From: Dermatophagoides farinae
Lineage: Eukaryota > Arthropoda > Arachnida > Sarcoptiformes > Pyroglyphidae
NCBI RefSeq assembly: GCF_024713945.1
Contig: NC_134683.1
Location: forward strand, 1,850,501-1,914,500
Direction: 5' to 3'
DNA length: 64,000 nt
In this document: positions 50,030-63,329 of the stretch, one piece after another
How the letters are laid out: every line of letters starts with the position of its first letter
Numbering within the stretch: position 1 is the stretch's first letter
Program-made: the position numbers and the translations under genes
Notes under the pieces: model-generated
What the model saw: the letters and a program-made list of their open reading frames with translations, nothing else
What the model was told of the DNA's origin: nothing
Database searches by the model: none

Positions 50030-51340
50030 TTATTTTGCCATACAAATTTTTTTATAAAACAATGTAATCAACGGTAGGTTCATCATGAACAATTCGACAA
50101 CTTGAAATTTGGTTATGAAAAATATTTGACCACAATGAAAACCAAAATGATTATCGGACATTGTTTGTATGAATAGATTGGATTTTATAATCGTTTTTAT
50201 TTTACGATCAGGATGCTTTATAATTGCTCTTCTTGCCATTTGATTTAAAATTAATCGACAACATTGATGATTTAATTTAGGTGAAAATGTCAAACGTGAA
50301 AATATTACAGCTGTATAGATGTATGCTAATGTCATTCCCAACATGGCCAATGTATTTGACAGGGTCATCTCCATTTGACGACTATAGAATACACATGTTG
50401 TTATGGATAATATTTTCGATGCTGATTCCAAACTGTACATTGCAAAGCTTACCGTTTTGTCCAACAATGCTACTTCTGAATAAAGTTCAACATATTCTTT
50501 TTGTATCCAATTCCAGAAATATTTCATTTTTGGAATATTTTTTGATGATTCATCTTGCTTCAAGAATACATAGAATTGTTTCATTCGTATTTTAAGAAAT
50601 TCAAGAATAAAACCAGCTGCTATTGCTCCAACCATTAATAGAACAAATAGGCTACAAACTTCAAAACAAATTGGAAAAAATATCATCAAGCAAAATAAAA
50701 GCTGTACTGATGTTATCTGGTTATAGAAATAGGCTTTTGTAAGAAAATAAATTCCCATAACACATACGATAATAACACCGATACCGATACATGCAGCAAA
50801 TATATAAGCTGCAATTTTTATGAATAAATGATAGATAATCAGATGACGATGATAATTCGCTGCTAATCGTTTCTCGTCAAAAAGTAAAGTTTTATATGCC
50901 ATACTTTGTATTGGTGATTTATAGTTGATTACCTGAATAAAAAAATAAAACCAAGACAATTCACCAATACAAAGTAAAATAATGATTGCTGTGGCCAATA
51001 GATCTAATCGTTGACAATCGACAATTTTTTCCAAATATTTTACGCTTATCCATATTGAGCTGTCTTCAGAATAAATATAAATTACCAAAAAAATGATAAC
51101 CAACCAAGCATTGAAAGACATTAAGATTGCTTGTCTAAGTCTTCGATATGTTCTCGGTATTCGATGTAGTTGATATTCTTCCCATGTATAGTTGATTCGC
51201 AGAATGAAATATTGAAAATAACGAAATCCATAATAGATAATCTCTGATATTTTTGTTTCGGGATTCGACCAAATCAAATGAGCTATTTTCAATATAACAA
51301 AGACAACAATATTTTCGATTAACATACGTAAACCAGCCAT
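50030..51340 (-). CDS. Receptor F: gustatory-receptor-like multi-helix membrane protein
   Basis: 436 aa from MAGLRMLIENIVVFVILK (an in-frame ATG at 51,352 adds MSVI). Same seven hydrophobic segments as C, its duplicate. Residues ~245-436 are almost unchanged from C, while helices 3-4 differ more (IIVCVMGIYFLTKAYFYNQ, FEVCSLFVLLMVGAIAAG), so change is concentrated in the membrane part that would line a ligand pocket. A 135-bp stretch around helix 1 equals E instead of C. The GTCGTCTTGAC box is at 51,542 upstream. The stop context is AATAAT, as in C. Confidence 0.76.
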   Translation of the reverse strand: MAGLRMLIENIVVFVILKIAHLIWSNPETKISEIIYYGFRYFQYFILRINYTWEEYQLHRIPRTYRRLRQAILMSFNAWLVIIFLVIYIYSEDSSIWISVKYLEKIVDCQRLDLLATAIIILLCIGELSWFYFFIQVINYKSPIQSMAYKTLLFDEKRLAANYHRHLIIYHLFIKIAAYIFAACIGIGVIIVCVMGIYFLTKAYFYNQITSVQLLFCLMIFFPICFEVCSLFVLLMVGAIAAGFILEFLKIRMKQFYVFLKQDESSKNIPKMKYFWNWIQKEYVELYSEVALLDKTVSFAMYSLESASKILSITTCVFYSRQMEMTLSNTLAMLGMTLAYIYTAVIFSRLTFSPKLNHQCCRLILNQMARRAIIKHPDRKIKTIIKSNLFIQTMSDNHFGFHCGQIFFITKFQVVELFMMNLPLITLFYKKICMAK

Positions 51341-52091
51341 GATCACTGACAAAGAAAAGTATGGTGTTTGCTCATGATTTGAGTTCTGTTGATAAAATGG
51401 TTGAGTTTAAATATTTCAAATTTCATAAATTTTTCTATGAAATATTCTACAAATTTGAGTCATTTACTGAAATTTTCATTTTTCGTTCAAGAAATTTGTT
51501 TAAATTTTTACAAATTCAATTGATCAGTAAAAATTTTTTTCGTCGTCTTGACAAAATATTCAAGCTTTGTAGTAATATCACAATTATTTTGAATGATATT
51601 TTTTCGCCAAAAAAATTCATGATTATATTGTTGTTGTTGTTGTTGTTGACAAAAAACAAGTAATTTATCGATTTCAAAGTCTGAAGATTTCAAGGTTTTT
51701 TTCTACGCAAAAATCATCAACAATTTTATAAATTTTTTGGCACATTTTCTTAAAATTAAAAGTAAAACAATAACACATTTTATTGATTGTGACAATAATG
51801 TATTTTTACCTATTCAAAAAGTTAAAAAAAAAATTCAGCGATATTCTCAAATTAGGTGAAAACAAACTGTATGAACAAAAAAAAAATTACATTAAAATTT
51901 TAATTCAATTAGGCGATAGAAAAAATACCTACAACATTACTAAAAAGTCAGTACGATTGTACGCTTGTTATATTGATTTTTTTTTTTTTTGATACACAAA
52001 AGGGGCGTATATTGATGGCGGTGGTGTCGCCACTGGCTTATGACCATTATAATATTGAAAAAAAAAATTTATTTATTTTTTTATTCAGAAA
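51341..52091. other. 5' flank of receptor F
   Basis: The first ~250 bp resemble the flanks of the other receptors; the rest is unique. A 69-aa plus-strand frame at 51,783-51,992 (KKKFSDILKLGENKLYEQ) has no recognised motif and is not called. Confidence 0.5.
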
Positions 52092-52541
52092 TGTAACATA
52101 AATAAACAGACACGCTACTGGTTGTTTTTAAAAGAAATCATTCGTTTATTGTGTTGAATATAATGGTATGTTAAAAGGATAGGAATAATGATGTAAGAAA
52201 TAAATTATTCGACAATATTGTTTCGTGATGAATCCAATTTACTGAATTAGCGATGATGATGACATGAATAGCGTTTTTCCTTTGAATCCAGCAGGTACAG
52301 ATTGATTATCTCTTCTCGAAAAATACTGGAGAAACAAAAAAAAACATACATGAGAAACTCATAACACAAGAAAACAGGAAAAACACGAGCACAAGAAGAA
52401 CATGAAACTGGAGACACTTATACTCACTATAGAAAAAATGACAACAACTTTCGACTCGTCTCTTGATCTTTTATATGTTCGTTTTTCGCGCCAATGATTA
52501 ACAGTCATCATTGCTGATGGCTCGTCATAAAGTTTGTTACA
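52092..52541 (-). mobile_element. Solo LTR, 450 bp, between receptors F and G
   Basis: Ends are the perfect inverted repeat TGTAACA / TGTTACA, flanked by the 5-bp direct repeat AGAAA at 52,087-52,091 and 52,542-52,546. On the minus strand a TATA-like CATATAAAAG lies at 52,468-52,477 and AATAAA at 52,145-52,150, leaving about 58 bp to the 3' end: U3, R and U5 in the right order. It is unrelated in sequence to the 202-bp LTR at 46,736. No internal part remains, so it is a product of LTR-LTR recombination. It stands about 160 bp past the stop of G and about 750 bp upstream of F, in the same orientation as both. Confidence 0.85.
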
Positions 52542-52700
52542 AGAAAAAAATCCGATTTTTGTATTTGATTACAAAAGCGTCAATGGGTTAATGTGTTTTA
52601 GTGAGGTAGAATATAAGTGTTTATCTTGTAATCATTCAGTATTTTTTTTTCTTCACAATCAAATGTTGTAATAAACAATCATTTCGAATGAAAACAACAT

Positions 52701-54008
52701 TTATTTTGCCATACAAATTTTTTTATAAAACAATATAATCAATGGTAAATTCATCATGAACAATTCGACAACTTGAAATTTGGTTATGAAAAATATTTGA
52801 CCACAATGAAAACCAAAATGATTATCAGACATTGTTTGTATGAATAGATTTGATTTTATAATCAAATTTTTATGGCGATTATGATACTTTACAATCGATT
52901 TTCTTGCCATCCGATTCAATAATAATCGACAATAATGATGATTGTATTTAGGTGGAAACACCAATCTTGAATATAATATGGCTGTATAAACAAACGCTAA
53001 CGATATTCCCAACATGATCATTGTGTTTGTAGGGCTCATCTTAGTTTGACGGCTATAGAATACGCATGCTGTTATGGATAATATTTTTGAGGCTGTTTCC
53101 ATGTTCAATAATGCAAAACTTATTGATTTATCAAACAAAGCTGTTTCATCATAAAGTTCAACATATTCTCTATGTATACAATTCCAGTTAAATTTCAACT
53201 TGGGAATATTTTTAGATGATTCATTATGTTTCAAGAACATATAGAATTGTTTCATTCGTATTTTTAAGAATTCAACAAAAAAACTTGATGCAAATGTACC
53301 AGCTAATAACATTGTAATAATTGAAATAAATTGTATGGCAAGTGATGGAAAAATGAAAAAACACAATGTTAATTTTCCAATTGTTATCTGATTATTAATA
53401 TATGCTTGAATTACGATATAAGTATCGATAACATATGCAACAATTATACCAGTTATGATGAAAGCACCACATAAATGTGCTGAAATTTTTATGAATAAAT
53501 GATGAATAAATATATAGCGACGATAATTTGTTGCCAATCGTGTATCATCAAAATGAAGATTTTTATATATTATTTTATGTGTGAACATTTTATATGTAAT
53601 TGCTTGTCTGAAATAACAGAACCAAGTATATTCACCAATGCCGAATAAAATGACGAATGCTATAACCAATAAATCGAAACGTTCACAATCAATTATTTTT
53701 TCTATATCTTTTAAATTTATCCAAATGGAACTTTCCGTATTACTATAAATTGTAAGAAAAATGATATTAAACCAAGCATTCAATGATATCAGAATGGCTA
53801 CATAAAATCTTCGAAATGTTTTCGGAATTCGTTGCTGTTCATATTCTTCCCATGAATATTTGAATCGTAAGAATAAATATTGAAGATATGGATATCCAGA
53901 ATCGATAATTTCTGATATACTTGATTCTGTTTTAGACCAAATCAAATTTGCTATTTTCAATAGAATGACGGCAACACTATTCTTGATTATTAAACGGAAA
54001 CAATCCAT
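52701..54008 (-). CDS. Receptor G: gustatory-receptor-like multi-helix membrane protein
   Basis: 435 aa from MDCFRLIIKN, the ATG matching the MAGLRM start of the others. The frame is open to 54,119, which would add 37 residues (MKGKKLSVRQQQ...). Residues 1 to ~310 are clearly diverged from B-F (for instance FNIIFLTIYSNTESSIWINLKDIEKIIDCERFD), with the same helix pattern. The last ~125 residues are nearly the same as D (YSRQTKMSPTNTMIMLG, NHHYCRLLLNRMARKSIV). So an old paralogue carries a young C-terminus. The stop overlaps AATAAA. It is the first gene of the array in reading direction. Confidence 0.75.
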   Translation of the reverse strand: MDCFRLIIKNSVAVILLKIANLIWSKTESSISEIIDSGYPYLQYLFLRFKYSWEEYEQQRIPKTFRRFYVAILISLNAWFNIIFLTIYSNTESSIWINLKDIEKIIDCERFDLLVIAFVILFGIGEYTWFCYFRQAITYKMFTHKIIYKNLHFDDTRLATNYRRYIFIHHLFIKISAHLCGAFIITGIIVAYVIDTYIVIQAYINNQITIGKLTLCFFIFPSLAIQFISIITMLLAGTFASSFFVEFLKIRMKQFYMFLKHNESSKNIPKLKFNWNCIHREYVELYDETALFDKSISFALLNMETASKILSITACVFYSRQTKMSPTNTMIMLGISLAFVYTAILYSRLVFPPKYNHHYCRLLLNRMARKSIVKYHNRHKNLIIKSNLFIQTMSDNHFGFHCGQIFFITKFQVVELFMMNLPLIILFYKKICMAK

Positions 54009-54119
54009 GTTATGTGTTTGTTTGTTGACCAATAATCGAATGATTGAATAGGATATTCGGCATGCCAATAATATACCTTTTTTTTGTTGTTGTCTTACCG
54101 ACAGTTTTTTTCCCTTCAT

Positions 54120-57100
54120 GTCTATTTTACTTATTGCTCTCTCTCTCTTTTTACTCTATAGTTACAGCGGAATAAAATTTTTCTTGTGTTTTCTGTCAAA
54201 TTATATCATCGAAATTTGAATTATTCATTTTATTGGCAATTTCGATTAAATCGAATGTCAATGAAGAAAAATTTGTTCAAATTTGTACAAAGTTTTTTGT
54301 TTTATTAACTGCTCTTTTTTTTTTTTTTTGAATTGCACAAAATTTGCACAGCAATTATCGAAATCGAAAAAGACAACATTTTGTCGTCATCACAGTGGTT
54401 CATCGTGTTCACCTGAAACAAGAAGATTTACATAACTTTGTAAGTAGAATTAGTCCATACACATGATGAAATTAATACATATTTTAAACTGATAATTAAT
54501 ATTCCTGAAAATAATTTTGATTGATTAGTAATTAGTGTTTTTTTTTCTCTCTCTCTCTCTCTCATTGGACATATAAATCATTTCCTGTTTCACACACACA
54601 CACACACACACACAAATAATCAATAAATTGGCCAATTTTTTTCGTTTGATTTGTTTATTCATTTTTTAATGATGGTTATAATTATGATTTTTGAATAAAA
54701 AACAAAAATTTTATTCTTCGAAACAGAAAATAAAAACTTTTTTTTGAATGAAAAATGACTAGCTGCTGGTCATTTAATGATGAAATCCCGATTTTTTTTT
54801 CATTTTAATGAGATAAAATCCAAAATCAACAACAGAAAAAAAACAACCAGTAAAAGTCTATGTTTAGTAGTTTCATCTCCACAGGCAACAATAACAATAA
54901 CGGTCCGGTTTATTTTTTGTCTTTGATCGATTAAGTGATCTTGTCAATGTATGAAAATTAGCAAATTTTTTTTTCATTTCTCATCGATAAAATTTCAATC
55001 ATTGATCAATGAATGAATGAATGAATGAAAATTAAAAACAAAAAACAAATACGTAATCTGATCAAACAACATTATGTAAATGCGAAATGAAAATCAAAAA
55101 ATAAAAAAAAAATAAATAAAATAAAAAATAAACCGCCAAAAATTGGCTTTCGCTTTCTTTTTTTTTCATGGTATACATTGTTCCAAATGAATGGGGCATT
55201 ATAATTAGCACATTATAAAGTGATGAAAAAAAATTTTTTGTTTCACAATTATTCAAAATTCATTGAAATTGAAATTTAAAGATATTTTCTTTTTTTGGAT
55301 TCTTTTCTAGCACTGCCCATAAACTTTGTGTTTGTTTGTGTGTGTGTGTGTGTGTATGCGTGAGTGTATTTTCATCACAATCATCATCATCATCATCATC
55401 ATCAATTCAAATAAACAACAACAAACCGACAATTATCCTTTTTGCTGTGTGCATGGTGGTTATTGTAAAGGGGCCTGATTTTTTTTTTTTTTTTTTGAAA
55501 AACGCCTTGATTTTTAACCATACCGGGACACATCTCAACTATTTGTTTTTTTTTTTTTTTGAAAAAAAATGAAATTTTTTTTTTCACAAAACAGTTAGCG
55601 GATACCGAAAGGTTCGGTTATTATTATTATTATTATTCAGAAGAGAGAAAAAAATTATGAAACAAATGACTCATCCTTTTTTCTGTGTGTACAGATATCA
55701 TGTGTAATATGATCATACCACCGACACTTATACCATATTTGTCTATTGGTCATATGTATTAACAAAAAAAAAGAAGGCAAATGGCCGATTCGATACATCT
55801 TAAATTGCATTATCATCATCATCAATAACGGTAATAATAATAATAACGGGTATTCAATGTGTGTGTGTAAATGTCATTTACCTTGGGTCCACCAGGTCAG
55901 GTTAGTTTATTCATGGGTGCGAATTGTAATAATGACCAAGAAAACAAAATACAATTCGATTGGCATTATTGTTGATGATATCATTCAAAAGATTTGGTTA
56001 ACAATCACGATATTTTGATGATGACCACCTGTGTGTTTGTGTGTGCCATTCATTATGATGTCATACATCATTCAACTATTTTGGTGGTCAAAAAAAAAAA
56101 TTCTTACAATAATCAAAATTAATAAAGTTCATTTTTTTTGCTGCCTCATAATGATGATGATGATGATTACAATGCCCGTCTAAATCATTCTTTCCTTTCA
56201 ATTGACATAAAATTTGGTACATTTTCATTCATTCATTCATTAAATACAACTGATGACCGAATATGATTCATAAATCTTTTCAAACACACTTTTTACTTCC
56301 TTGATATCGATCATTATCGAATTGAACAAAAAAAAATTCCTTATCGTTGTCGTAAATGTCAAATTCAATTTCATATCAATCAATTTCTTCATCCAATCAT
56401 AACCAAAATATTAAAAAAAAAATCTTCGATGGACAACAACGATGTTTTAAAGTTTTTTTTTCTCACAGGGAAAAAAAATGCAAATGGGTGCAAATCGATT
56501 ACATACATATACATTAATTATGAACGGAAAACAAAAATTTTCCAAACATCTGCCAGTTTTGTTTTTTTGATATTCATAACGTTGTAATGATTAATGTTGA
56601 ATTGATTTTGAATAAATTATATAATTATGATTATGATGATCATATTTAATCCATTTGGGGTGATACCTGCATATCTTATTTAATTCGAAGTGAAAAAAAA
56701 ATCATAACATAGCGGATGTGTTTATGTTTGGATCTAAAAACAACAACAACAAAAATTTGATTATTCAAATCAATCGATTAAAAACGGGGAAAAAATTCAT
56801 ATTGTAGACATAATTATATGATGATATGAATAAATAACACGTGTGTGTGTGTGTGTGTGTGTGTTGGTGCATGTGTGCGTTTTTTATCTCCATTTTATCC
56901 ATATATGATAATTTGATTCAAATTATTTGATTTTTTTCGTATCAAAAAATATTATCAATTTGCAATCAATCGATTGAAGATGATTTATTCAACAACAACA
57001 ACGACGACGACGACGATGACGACGAAAGAAAAAAAAATTCACATCATAATCTGATCAAACATTTTTTTTCTATCCATAACCAGGAAAAAAATGATTAATG

Positions 57101-57542
57101 GAAATGAATATTTACGAAGAAGAAAAAAAATCAACATCTTTATCTTCATCTATTTTATGGAAATCTTATTATTAATTTTATCGTCAATTTGTAGAGAAAA
57201 AAAATATGACAAATACAAATACGACAAGTGTTCAACAAATGAAGAATATGAATGAATGAAGAAAAATAAATTCCACCATCCATTCCATCTTACCTGCATT
57301 CAAAGTTCACATCAACACACACACACACACACACAATTCAATGGGTTAAAATTAACTTTTTTTTTAGAATGAATGAATGAATCACTCACGATACGATTTG
57401 TATGTGTTTGAATATTTGCAATATTTGCAATAACTAACAATTTTCATTCTTTCTTTTTTTTTCTTGTTAATCCAGAAAATAAAAAGATTCAAAGAAACAT
57501 GAAAAAAAATCATATGGCGAGATATATATAATTGAATTTCAT

Positions 57543-57573
<31 letters not shown>

Positions 57574-60500
57574 GCAGACAGGACACGACACGGCAAAAAT
57601 TGTTGAAAAAAAAATGATCAAGTTGGGTAAGAAAAAAAAAATTTCTTAATCCTTGAAAAAAAAACAAAATCTTTTCACACCTTGAATAAAAAAAGAGCAA
57701 AGAAAAAAGCATGTTTGACACGATGAACTTGTAATTTTGTTTTTTTTTCATCTTGAAATTATAGATATCGAGTTTTTTTTAAAAAAGAGTGATGGAAAGA
57801 GAGAGATGAAACGGTATTTTTCTTTTTCTTCTTCTTCTTTTTTTTTTGCCATTCGCAACTATAATTCCATAGCGACAATGATGATGTTGAAGAAAATAAC
57901 AACGAAAATCGTTGATTTATATTCCGTGTAGCCTACTTTTTTTCTAAGAAAAAAAAAACATCAACAAACAAGAAAGCAACCAAATCCAATTGACTAATCC
58001 AGGTAATCTTGAATGTGAAACAACAACAACAACAAAAAGAACAGAAAGAACCGAACATCTTAAAACAACGAAATTTTTTTCCACAATTCTTTATGGCTCG
58101 TTTTTTTTGTTTGTGTTGGCCATAAAAATTTTTTCGCTTTCGACCATTTTTTTTTTCTCAAGTAATGCTATGATATATGGTGATCATCTATGATGACCGA
58201 TAATAGTGAAAAGAAAAACTGATGAACCAGATTTAGATTAAAAATTGGGCCAAAACTGAAATGAAATGAAATGAAAATAGATTTTGTTTCATTGTTTTTA
58301 TTTTATTTTTTTGGTTTGAAATAAATTTCAAGGTGAAAAATCATTTTGTTGATGATAATAATAATGTAATGTTTCAATGAGCAATGGATTCAGTAAAAAA
58401 AAAGAAAAGAAAAACCTATAGATTGATTGATAGCTGAAATAAAAATGTGAAAATGGATTTTTTTTTTTTTTTTTTGGTGAACGATAAACAAGAACAGCAA
58501 GAAAAAGATTATCTCACATTGACCATAATGACGATGATGAATATCTGAATGTGAATATTTAACACATTCAGTCATTTTATATTGCGCTTAGATTGTAGGC
58601 CAGAAATCAAAATAACTTGAAAAAAAATTGATTGACCAGACATATATACAGAAAAGTTAATTAATTAGTTAATTAGTTGATTAACTAAATCCTCATTTTT
58701 AAATGTTTATTTCACTCGATAATGAGTGAATAAATGAATATACAATATTGATGATGATGATGATGATAATGAACAAAAATTCATAATGAACCGGAGGTGT
58801 AGAAGAAAAAAACACTCATTAGGTCATGGAGATTCATCAAATCGATGGCATACTGAAACAGGCAACAAAAAAAAAACTGGAAAAAAAATTCATCGTTAAG
58901 GTAACAACAAAATTTTTTGAAAATTAAATTTGACCGGACATTCAGCAACAAGATGGGTGAGAGATAACTGGACAAATATCTATTAATTTGTGTGTGTGTG
59001 TGTGTGTTAGTTTCAATCTTGATTCAACCAAGTGATGTGAATGAAAAATATTTCGGAAAATTGTCTGGTAATTATTCGAATTATTCAAAAATTAACTCTA
59101 TTCTGTGGGATGAATTTGCCATAAATCAAAGACAAACAAAAAAAAAAGACAAATGGCCACATAGAAACAACCACATTATGACCATATTGTTAGATAATCT
59201 TTGTATGATGAGAAAAATTTTCTTCTTGAAACATAAATAATTTGTTGTAAACACACCGGCAACAACAACAACAACTAAATGACCAAAATGAAATATTTGT
59301 GAATGTGATTCTCATTGTTGCTGCCATGGTGAAAAAAAAATGTAAAAAGATTTATTGAAATTTTAAATTTCTGAAAAAAAAACCGAACAAATTTTTTTTC
59401 TTCCAAATCTGTACGGAAAATCTGAATTGGTGATTTTTCATGTTGGCCACACTTGGTTCTCTTCATCATTCATTATCACATAGTGGGTTGCCATCATTAA
59501 TCAAGGTCAAGGTTTTGTTCATATGGCTTGTTTTGGCCATTTTTTTTTTTTTTTTTGAAATTCTTTACCATCATCAATGAGTATACATGTCTTGTGATTA
59601 TAGTTGAATTTTTTTTTCCGCATTTTACATTTCCACACACACACACACACACACACAGACAGACAAAAACGCACGCGCATTCTTCGTAAAATATTCCCCC
59701 CGATAGTATTTCATTCATTTTATATAACGGTAATAAAATTAAGAATTTCATTTCATTTTTGCATTTGATTTACAACTTTTCGGGTTTGGTTGCAAAATTC
59801 AATGAGGAGACAGAAATAAAAAAAAAATTGGCACGCGATTCACACACACACACATGCCGTAATTCATTCTCATTACAGGTGTATAAATGTCGATGATAAT
59901 AATGATGATATGTACTAATAATGGTGATTTAATCAAATATAGATAGATAGTCAGGTCATCATCAACATGCAAATCAAGGACCCATCAAAATTATTATTGT
60001 TGTTGTTTTTTTTCTAGGTCAATTCCAAAGAACCACCAACTGTGTGTGTGTGTGTGTGTGTGTCAGTGTTTGGTTGGTTGGCTGGTTGTTGATTCGGGTA
60101 AAGCAAACAAACGGACAAACAACAATTTTTTCCTCTTAAAAAAATAAATTCAAGTGAATGAATCAAACATTTTTTGTTTTGTTATCTTTTTTTGGAATGG
60201 CGCCCGATAACAAAAAACAAATCAATCTTTTTTTTTATTATTTGAAAATTTTCATATGTTTCACAATTTGGGTCGACATGATGATGATGATGTTGATTTT
60301 TAGATGTTTTTTTTTGTTTTTATTTTTACTAGGATTTGACAATGATGGTCTGGTGATAACAAGAATTCAACAATGAAAATTTGTAGATCAACTACGAATG
60401 CTGCCCAACAGTATGATCATATTATGTCTTTTATCTTTCAATTGTGAGGTGGTGGGCCTTTCATACACTATGTTATATATTTGTAACATAGATAATCAAA

Positions 60501-63000
60501 TTTTGAATTTAATTTAGCCGAATATTTTGCCCCCACTGGTTTTTTGTTTTACTATAAAATGAACATCAATCCATTTGTTTTTTCAATGATGATGATCATG
60601 ATGAGCATGACCTTCATCATCAACAACAACAAAAATTAACAAAATTAATAGAGCTATCGATTTATCCGTGATCATCATCATCATCATCGTAGTCATCATG
60701 AACATAATTCGAGCATTAACCTGAAATCAGTTAGATCCAGCCTTATTTATTATCATTAACATCGTCATCATCATTCTTGATGGTTGAATGTTTTTTTTTC
60801 GGGTGTTAATTATTGTCGTAATTTGAACACCATTATCAATAGCAAAAAACAACAACAACAACAACAACAACGACAACATGGCTATTTTTGGCTACTTTTT
60901 TTTAACCATCATTCATTCCATTCCATTTCATTTATCATTTTGATTTTAAAAATCCTTTTCTGCAGAAAAAAAACGAAAAATCTTAAACATTCATAATATT
61001 CTTATTTGATGGTAAACTTTTGTTCTTAAATTTTTTTTTTAATTCATTTCATTTAAAATTCAACTTGTAATTATAATCATTTTTGAGTGTTAAATTTTTT
61101 TTTGCAGTAAAAATTCACACTAATTTCATGATGACCGGTGATTTGAGTCCAGAAAAAAAAATTTTTTTTTCTAAATTATTTCAAAGGAAATTTTTTTTTT
61201 CTTTGGCTGTCATTTTGGACCACCAAAAGATGTCAGATTGTTGTAGTTTTTTGACAGATTAATAGGGTGAGATTACCACACAATGATAATCATCTCATGT
61301 ATTTAATGGTCAATCTTGGCTTTTTTTTTGTTTGCCTGTTTGTTTGTTTATTTGTCACATTGTTTGTTACGACGAAAATTATCATTATAAATGGTCAAGA
61401 AAAGGTGTTTGCAGTGAAATTAGCGATTGAATTTATTTTGGAAATTTAATTTTAAATCACACACACACACTCGGGCACAAACTAATCATTTTGAAGTCGT
61501 TAAACAGTTTTTCAAATTCATCTGATGATATTTATGGATTCGCACTAAATTGGACTTGTACAATTGATTGGTTTAATGCTGATGGAAACAAATTATCAAT
61601 CGATGAAACATTTAATGACCATTGGACCACCAACCAACCAACCAACCAACTAAACAAACAATAATGTTTCATATATTTCGGACATCAATCATCATCATCA
61701 TCATGGAATGGCCACTTGTGTTCAATTCATTTTTTTTTCATTTTGTCAATGTTAAATGTCGATTACTGCTACATTTTTTTTGTTGGCCATAGATTTCTGA
61801 TCACTCAATCAGATTTAGTGTAGAAAAAAAAACTCTCATCATCATTGTATTGAATTTGATGATTTTGATTCTAAATTTAGCACCATAATATTCAATCAAA
61901 TGTCATCACTTTAAATGATGATGACGATGATGATAAACAAGAACTGATAATGATTTGAATTGGATTGAACAAATGATTATATCGATCATCAATAATTATG
62001 CAGCAACGAACAAAAAATCCTCTTGAAATAGAAATTATCAAATCAAAGTCCAGTGAGTGAAAAATATTTAGTCAAGATGTAGTGGTGATTTTTTGTTTTT
62101 TTTCGCCACCAATAATAATGATGATAATAGAATAAAATTAAAATAAAGCTGTCGACAAATTGTATTAAATTTGTTTGGTTGAATACACACAATCGACCAA
62201 CTAACCAGAAAAAAAATAAAACAAACATTTGACATTGATCGACACATTCAAAGGATTGTCTTGACTTTAACCTAGAAGATTTCTTTTTCCACATCTTCAT
62301 CAATGATGATGATGATAATGACGTAACTTGACCATCAAATTTAAATTTTTTTTTTTGGTTCAATCAATAAACTTGAAATAAATGGGAAGGGGGAAAAAAC
62401 GAGGAAAAGTAAATAACAATCTGTGCTGTTGTTACGTAATTCAAGTAAGTTGCAAAAAAAGCTACTTGTTGAATAATAAGTTCGGTTTGGAAGAAAAAAA
62501 AATTAAAATTCTAACCAACAACAACAACAACAACAACGATAACGATTTTCTTCTTCAATCATTGAATTGAGATTGATCGATGACTGATGATAGCTTCTGA
62601 TGAAATACACACACACACATACAGAAGCAGCAAACAAGAATATTATCATCATATGATTATTGATTATTATGAATATTTGATGAGACACTTGAAGATATCG
62701 ATAATAGACTACATATAGACATTATTATTATGACAAGATGATTATCTCTTTCTAGTTTGGCATTTTTGGTGGTTTTTTTTATTGTTGTTGTTGTTGTTGT
62801 TTTTTCTTTTACAAATTTAGTTAATTTTTAGTTTGATAGATCAATATTTTTCTTTTTGTTTTTTGTGTGTGTGTGTTTGTATGTTGATTTGATTCGATTT
62901 GATTTTTTTTTTTGATTGATTGGCAGCTTCTTCAATCAAATACCTTAAAGCTAAAGACAAGAAGGAAGAAAAATGAACATTCTTTCCAGTTCTATCTCTA
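54120..63000. other. Gene-poor, repeat-rich region
   Basis: AT-rich DNA with (AC)n at 54,592-54,615 and 57,544-57,571, (GAC)n at about 57,001-57,025 and many ATC runs. One short collagen-like possibility (LGPPGQ followed by gttagt, near 55,890) is too small to call. No supportable gene. Confidence 0.55.
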
Positions 63001-63056
63001 TTTCATCAATACGAATTAATGTCAATGATGATGATGATGATGATGATAATGATGAC

Positions 63057-63263
63057 TTAATTCCGTAAGATTGATCGAATCGAATCGATTTTTTTTGTAT
63101 TTGCTATCAATTGGATGGGTTCTTGACCTAGAATCGTGAAATTTTTTTTTGTTCGCTTATTTATTCGACGAATGTCACGGATAATATAATTACCGCTCGA
63201 TTCGAGAATTGGACTAGAACGAATTTGTTTTTGTTGTTGTTGTTGTTGTTTCATGTCGATCAA
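63057..63263 (-). other. Possible exon or decayed coding fragment, unidentified
   Basis: A 68-aa frame reads RSSPILESSGNYIIRDIRRINKR and ILGQEPIQLIAN after a poly-Gln start. Its composition is more mixed than the surrounding repeat translations, but I recognise no family and no splice model joins it cleanly to the neighbouring frame. Confidence 0.2.
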
Positions 63264-63329
63264 CGGTTTTTATGAATTTGGTGATTTATAAATTGCATGA
63301 ACAAAACAGAACATTTGGAAAAAAAACAC

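Larger units (their letters stand above)
47886..51340 (-). repeat. Segmental duplication, copy 2 (genes E and F)
   Basis: Partner of 40,914-44,367 at a constant 6,972-6,973-bp offset. Gene order, orientation and spacer are all preserved. Confidence 0.85.

Noticed and set aside
55860-55900. Collagen-like LGPPGQ followed by a possible donor
   Set aside because: Only six codons, with no second Gly-X-Y exon found nearby.
60469-60492. 8-bp inverted repeat CTATGTTA...TAACATAG
   Set aside because: Short arms are expected by chance in this AT-rich DNA; no flanking duplication.
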